Assembly (NCBI GenBank): GCA_009929055.1
Contig: SABI01000127.1
Span: forward strand, 1-7,046
Direction of reading: 5' to 3'
From: Spirochaetia bacterium
Lineage (GTDB): Bacteria; Spirochaetota; Spirochaetia; Sphaerochaetales; Sphaerochaetaceae
DNA: 7,046 nucleotides
In this document: one piece after another, positions 4,345 to 7,046 of the stretch
Layout: every line of letters starts with the position of its first letter
Numbering within the stretch: the stretch's first letter is position 1
Notes under the pieces: generated by a model
Told to the model about the DNA's origin: nothing
What the model saw: the letters and a program-made list of their open reading frames with translations, nothing else
Databases searched by the model: none
Program-made: the position numbers and the translations under genes

Positions 4345-6933
4345 ATGGCAAAATCAAAAGTTGACTCAAAAAAGACCCTCATTATTGTTGAGTCCCCCAC
4401 AAAAGCAAGAACTATTAAGAAATTTCTCCCCTCTGACACCCAGGTAATTGCCTGTAATGGACACATTCGAGACCTGCCGAAAAAAAATCTTGGTATTGAT
4501 GTAGAGAACAACTATATTCCTGAATATGTAATTTCTACTGGGAAAGAGAAAATTATAAAAGAGATAAAAAGTGAACTTGCTACAAGTTCTCGCCTCTTGT
4601 TAGCAACTGATGAAGATAGAGAAGGGGAATCTATCTCTTGGCACCTTCTTCAAGTGCTTAAACCAAAAGTTCCTTATCAGAGAATGGTATTCCATGAAAT
4701 AACAAAGAAAGCTATCACTCATGCAATTGACCATGGTCGAGAACTCGATATGGCCCTTGTGAATGCACAAGAGGCAAGAAGAATACTTGACCGCCTGTAT
4801 GGCTATACCCTCTCCCCATTTTTGTGGAAGAAACTGAGTGCACCTACACTCTCAGCCGGACGTGTGCAATCTCCAGGACTGCGCCTTATTGTTGAAAAAG
4901 AGAGAGAAAGAATTGCGTTTAGACAAGCTTCTTACTCAGATGTTGTTGCCTCAGTTCATACAAGTGAAGAGAAAAATATTAATTTTGAAGCAAAATTAGA
5001 AACAGTTGATACAGTAAAAATTGCCTCTGGTAAGGATTTTGATTCTCTCACCGGGAAGCTCCTACACCCTAGTAAAGTAACATTAGTTGACCATGATAAA
5101 GCAAAGAACATAGCTAAAGAGGTAGAAAAAGAGCCTTGGGAAGTCCTTAGCGTAAGTGAAAAAGAGAAAAAGAACAGACCATCTCCCCCATTTATTACAA
5201 GTACTCTTCAACAAGAAGGGTCAAGAAAACTTCACCTTAGTGCAAAAGATACGATGAAAGTGGCCCAAAAATTGTATGAAAGTGGCCTCATTACCTACAT
5301 GAGAACAGATAGTCCTTCATTATCACAAGAAGGGATTAAAGGAGCCAGAGATGCAGCAGGCTCATTATTTGGCCTAGAATACCTCTCTCCTTCTCCTCGA
5401 ACCTATGTTGCAAAGAGCTCCTCTGCTCAAGAAGCTCACGAAGCAATTAGACCAGCTGGTGAAGCCTTTGTTCACCCAGATGATACAAACCTTCATGGAA
5501 AAGAATTAGCTTTGTATGACCTTATCTGGAAAAGAACCCTTGCCACCCAAATGGCAGATGCAATAAAAGCAACAACTTCGGTAAAATTCAAAGTTCTCAA
5601 TTATACCTTCACCTCTAGTGGAAACAGAATCATATTTCCTGGCTTTATTAGGGTCTATGTTGAAGGAAGAGATGACCCTGAAGCAGCCCTTGAAGATATT
5701 GAAAAACTTCTTCCTCCAATCACAGAAGGGAGCACAGTTGAAGTTGTTGAAGCAAATGCTGTAGAACACGTGACAAAACCTTCTGCAAGATATACTGAAG
5801 CTACATTAGTCCAAGAACTTGAAAAACAAGGGATTGGAAGGCCTTCTACCTATGCTTCTATTATCGATAAATTGTTTGAAAAGAAATATGCTGTTAAAGA
5901 AAACAATGCCCTTATCCCAACCTTTATTGGTTTTGCTGTAATACAATTACTAGAGAAAAACTTTGACTCCTTAGTCGATTATAATTTCACAAGTAAAATG
6001 GAACAAGATTTAGATAGTATTGCTAGTGAAGAAGTAGACCAACTTAAATTCCTTTCCTCATTCTTTGAAGGAGAAAAAGGATTAGATCATATGGTCAAAG
6101 AGAAGATGGAGAGTGTAGATATTGGGGATGCTAAACAAATAGACCTCCCTCAGATAGATTCTAGCTATAAAATCTTAGTTGGAAAATTTGGTCCTTATAT
6201 AAAAGTAGAAAATGGAAAGGAAGACCTTTCAGCTTCTATTCCACCTCATCTCTACCCAGGAACTATTACAAACGAAGATTTAGAAACAATTGTTAAAGAG
6301 AAAAAAGAGGGCCCTGATGTTATTGAACCTCTATTTCATCATCCAAAAACAAAAGCCCCTATCTACTTCTTAAAGGGAAGATTTGGCCCTTACTTCCAAC
6401 TTGGAGAAAAGGGAGATAAAAATAACCCACCAAAGAATGCCTCTGTTCCAAAAGGAAAAGATGGAAGCGAAATGAGCTTAGAGGAAGTTCTTTTCATCCT
6501 CTCTTTACCTAAAGTATTAGGAGAAGACCCCCAAACAAAAGAGGAGATAAAGGTTGGAGTTGGCAAGTATGGTCCATATGTGGCTAAGGGTAAGAATTTT
6601 ACTTCACTACCAAGTTTCGATGCCCTGTATACAGTTACATTAGAACAAGCCCTTAAAATTGCAGATGCTCCAAAACCAGGAAGAGATGGTAAAGGAAGTA
6701 GTAGTGAACCTATTAAATCCTTTGGAGAAGTTGATGGCAAGCTTCTCGCTGTCTTTAATGGGAGATTTGGATTCTATGGGAAATACGGTAAAGATAATTT
6801 TGCCCTAGAAAGTGCTATGAAGAAAGACATTTCTGAAGTAGAAGCTCTCACTAAAGAGAAAATGCTAGAACTGTTTAATAATTATACTCCGAAAGAAAAA
6901 CCTAAGAAAAAAACAACGAAGAAGAAAAAGTAA
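4345..6933 (+). CDS. topA: DNA topoisomerase I (type IA), with C-terminal GPY repeats
   Basis: TopA relaxes negatively supercoiled DNA by cutting and rejoining one strand through a 5'-phosphotyrosine link, balancing gyrase in the nucleoid. The protein has 862 residues. The Toprim domain (about 11-120) has the catalytic Glu16 in VESPTKA and the metal-binding acids D89, D91 and E93 in TDEDREGE. The core gate follows: LSAGRVQSPGLR (169-180), then GLITYMRTDS (314-323) with the nucleophile Tyr318 and Arg320, then QEAHEAIRP (362-370) and GIGRPSTYASII (496-507). The C-terminal third has no zinc ribbons; the whole protein has one cysteine (C37). It carries four repeats marked by KFGPY (614), RFGPY (679), KYGPY (741) and RFGFY (807), then a Lys-rich tail (849-862). 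ATG 4345 has AAGGA (4331-4335) 9 nt upstream. A strong promoter and a terminator suggest a single-gene unit. Confidence 0.97.
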   Translation: MAKSKVDSKKTLIIVESPTKARTIKKFLPSDTQVIACNGHIRDLPKKNLGIDVENNYIPEYVISTGKEKIIKEIKSELATSSRLLLATDEDREGESISWHLLQVLKPKVPYQRMVFHEITKKAITHAIDHGRELDMALVNAQEARRILDRLYGYTLSPFLWKKLSAPTLSAGRVQSPGLRLIVEKERERIAFRQASYSDVVASVHTSEEKNINFEAKLETVDTVKIASGKDFDSLTGKLLHPSKVTLVDHDKAKNIAKEVEKEPWEVLSVSEKEKKNRPSPPFITSTLQQEGSRKLHLSAKDTMKVAQKLYESGLITYMRTDSPSLSQEGIKGARDAAGSLFGLEYLSPSPRTYVAKSSSAQEAHEAIRPAGEAFVHPDDTNLHGKELALYDLIWKRTLATQMADAIKATTSVKFKVLNYTFTSSGNRIIFPGFIRVYVEGRDDPEAALEDIEKLLPPITEGSTVEVVEANAVEHVTKPSARYTEATLVQELEKQGIGRPSTYASIIDKLFEKKYAVKENNALIPTFIGFAVIQLLEKNFDSLVDYNFTSKMEQDLDSIASEEVDQLKFLSSFFEGEKGLDHMVKEKMESVDIGDAKQIDLPQIDSSYKILVGKFGPYIKVENGKEDLSASIPPHLYPGTITNEDLETIVKEKKEGPDVIEPLFHHPKTKAPIYFLKGRFGPYFQLGEKGDKNNPPKNASVPKGKDGSEMSLEEVLFILSLPKVLGEDPQTKEEIKVGVGKYGPYVAKGKNFTSLPSFDALYTVTLEQALKIADAPKPGRDGKGSSSEPIKSFGEVDGKLLAVFNGRFGFYGKYGKDNFALESAMKKDISEVEALTKEKMLELFNNYTPKEKPKKKTTKKKK

Positions 6934-6944
6934 TTAATAGATTA

Positions 6945-6976
6945 AAAAAGAGGTTGTTCAATTACAGCCTCTTTTT
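6945..6976. terminator. strong intrinsic terminator after topA, symmetrical
   Basis: A 13-bp stem pairs 6945-6957 with 6964-6976 (one G-T wobble, 6954 with 6967) around the 6-nt loop TCAATT. The outer part is A5 facing T5, with an inner GAGG/CCTC block. It starts 11 nt after the topA stop codon. Because A residues flank the left arm (6944-6949) and T residues end the right arm, it should work in both directions, which would suit a convergent gene on its right. Confidence 0.88.
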
Positions 6977-6983
6977 CATCACT

Positions 6984-7046
6984 TTATAGCGAAAAGAGTT
7001 TAACTTTGACCCCAATGAGAGGAAATAGGTATGTTACCCATAACCC
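6984..7046 (-). CDS. possible C-terminal end of a leftward gene (right edge)
   Basis: One minus-strand frame is open from the window edge to a TAA at 6986-6984, giving 20 residues that end in PLIGVKVKLFSL. It has a hydrophobic and beta-like character, but that is too little to name a family. The other two minus-strand frames stop within this stretch. The bidirectional terminator immediately beyond the stop supports a convergent gene. Sixty bases can stay open by chance, and a rival start signal exists on the plus strand, so this is tentative. Confidence 0.33.
   Translation of the reverse strand, partial: GLWVTYLFPLIGVKVKLFSL
7031..7046 (+). CDS. possible start of a rightward gene (right edge, rival reading)
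   Basis: ATG at 7031 is preceded by AGAGGA (7018-7023) with a 7-nt gap, which is a good translation start signal. Only five codons (MLPIT) are visible, so no product can be proposed. A second ATG at 7015 has a poorer upstream context. This reading overlaps and conflicts with the leftward frame listed at 6984-7046; probably only one of them is real. No convincing promoter is visible between the topA terminator and this ATG. Confidence 0.3.

Noticed and set aside
6390..6740. Minus-strand open frame of 116 codons within topA
   Set aside because: It is antisense to the GPY repeats; its Pro/Ser-rich translation reflects the Gly/Lys-rich repeats on the coding strand.
6890..6930. A-rich AAG/AAA tract near the end of topA as a simple-sequence repeat or slippage site
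   Set aside because: It encodes the expected lysine tail of TopA in frame, and the stop codon and terminator follow normally.

Overview
The window is AT-rich and tightly packed with chromosomal genes. It holds one truncated gene at the left edge (hflX), three complete genes whose families or class can be named (ychF, a B12-binding/radical SAM protein and topA), one uncharacterised lipoprotein, a possible 28-codon leader ORF, and unresolved coding signals at the right edge. My best guess for the source is a spirochaete. The reasons are a lipobox looser than the usual Leu-Ala-Gly-Cys, a topoisomerase I whose zinc ribbons are replaced by Gly-Pro-Tyr repeats, and the general look of the lipoprotein and radical SAM protein. 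This is inference from protein character, not from a marker gene.

Left part (1-1705): the N-terminal third of HflX runs leftward off the window, and YchF is transcribed rightward. Both are ribosome-associated NTPases. About 110 bp lie between their formal starts, and their promoters overlap physically. hflX has a clear promoter and a Shine-Dalgarno sequence but no ordinary start codon in frame at the right distance, which is the strangest local detail here. ychF ends 6 bp before the convergent lipoprotein gene, with a small hairpin over its stop codon.

Middle (1704-4216): on the minus strand lie, in transcription order, a possible 28-codon ORF, a 546-residue radical SAM protein with an N-terminal B12-type domain, and a 240-residue lipoprotein. 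The first two overlap as TAATG. The lipoprotein follows 63 bp after the radical SAM gene with no visible terminator between them. They look like one transcription unit, possibly with an extra weak promoter before the lipoprotein. The substrate of the radical SAM enzyme cannot be told from sequence.

Right part (4217-7046): topA diverges from that unit. The two promoters are back to back, and their -35 hexamers form an inverted repeat with a 3-bp centre, so the two polymerases should compete. topA ends in a strong symmetrical terminator. The last 70 bp hold either the end of a leftward gene or the start of a rightward one.

Most of this is housekeeping sequence. I found no CRISPR array, mobile element, tRNA or rRNA, and no clear new defence or biosynthetic system. 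The items most worth following up are the hflX start, the two overlapping divergent promoter regions, and the uncharacterised radical SAM/lipoprotein unit.
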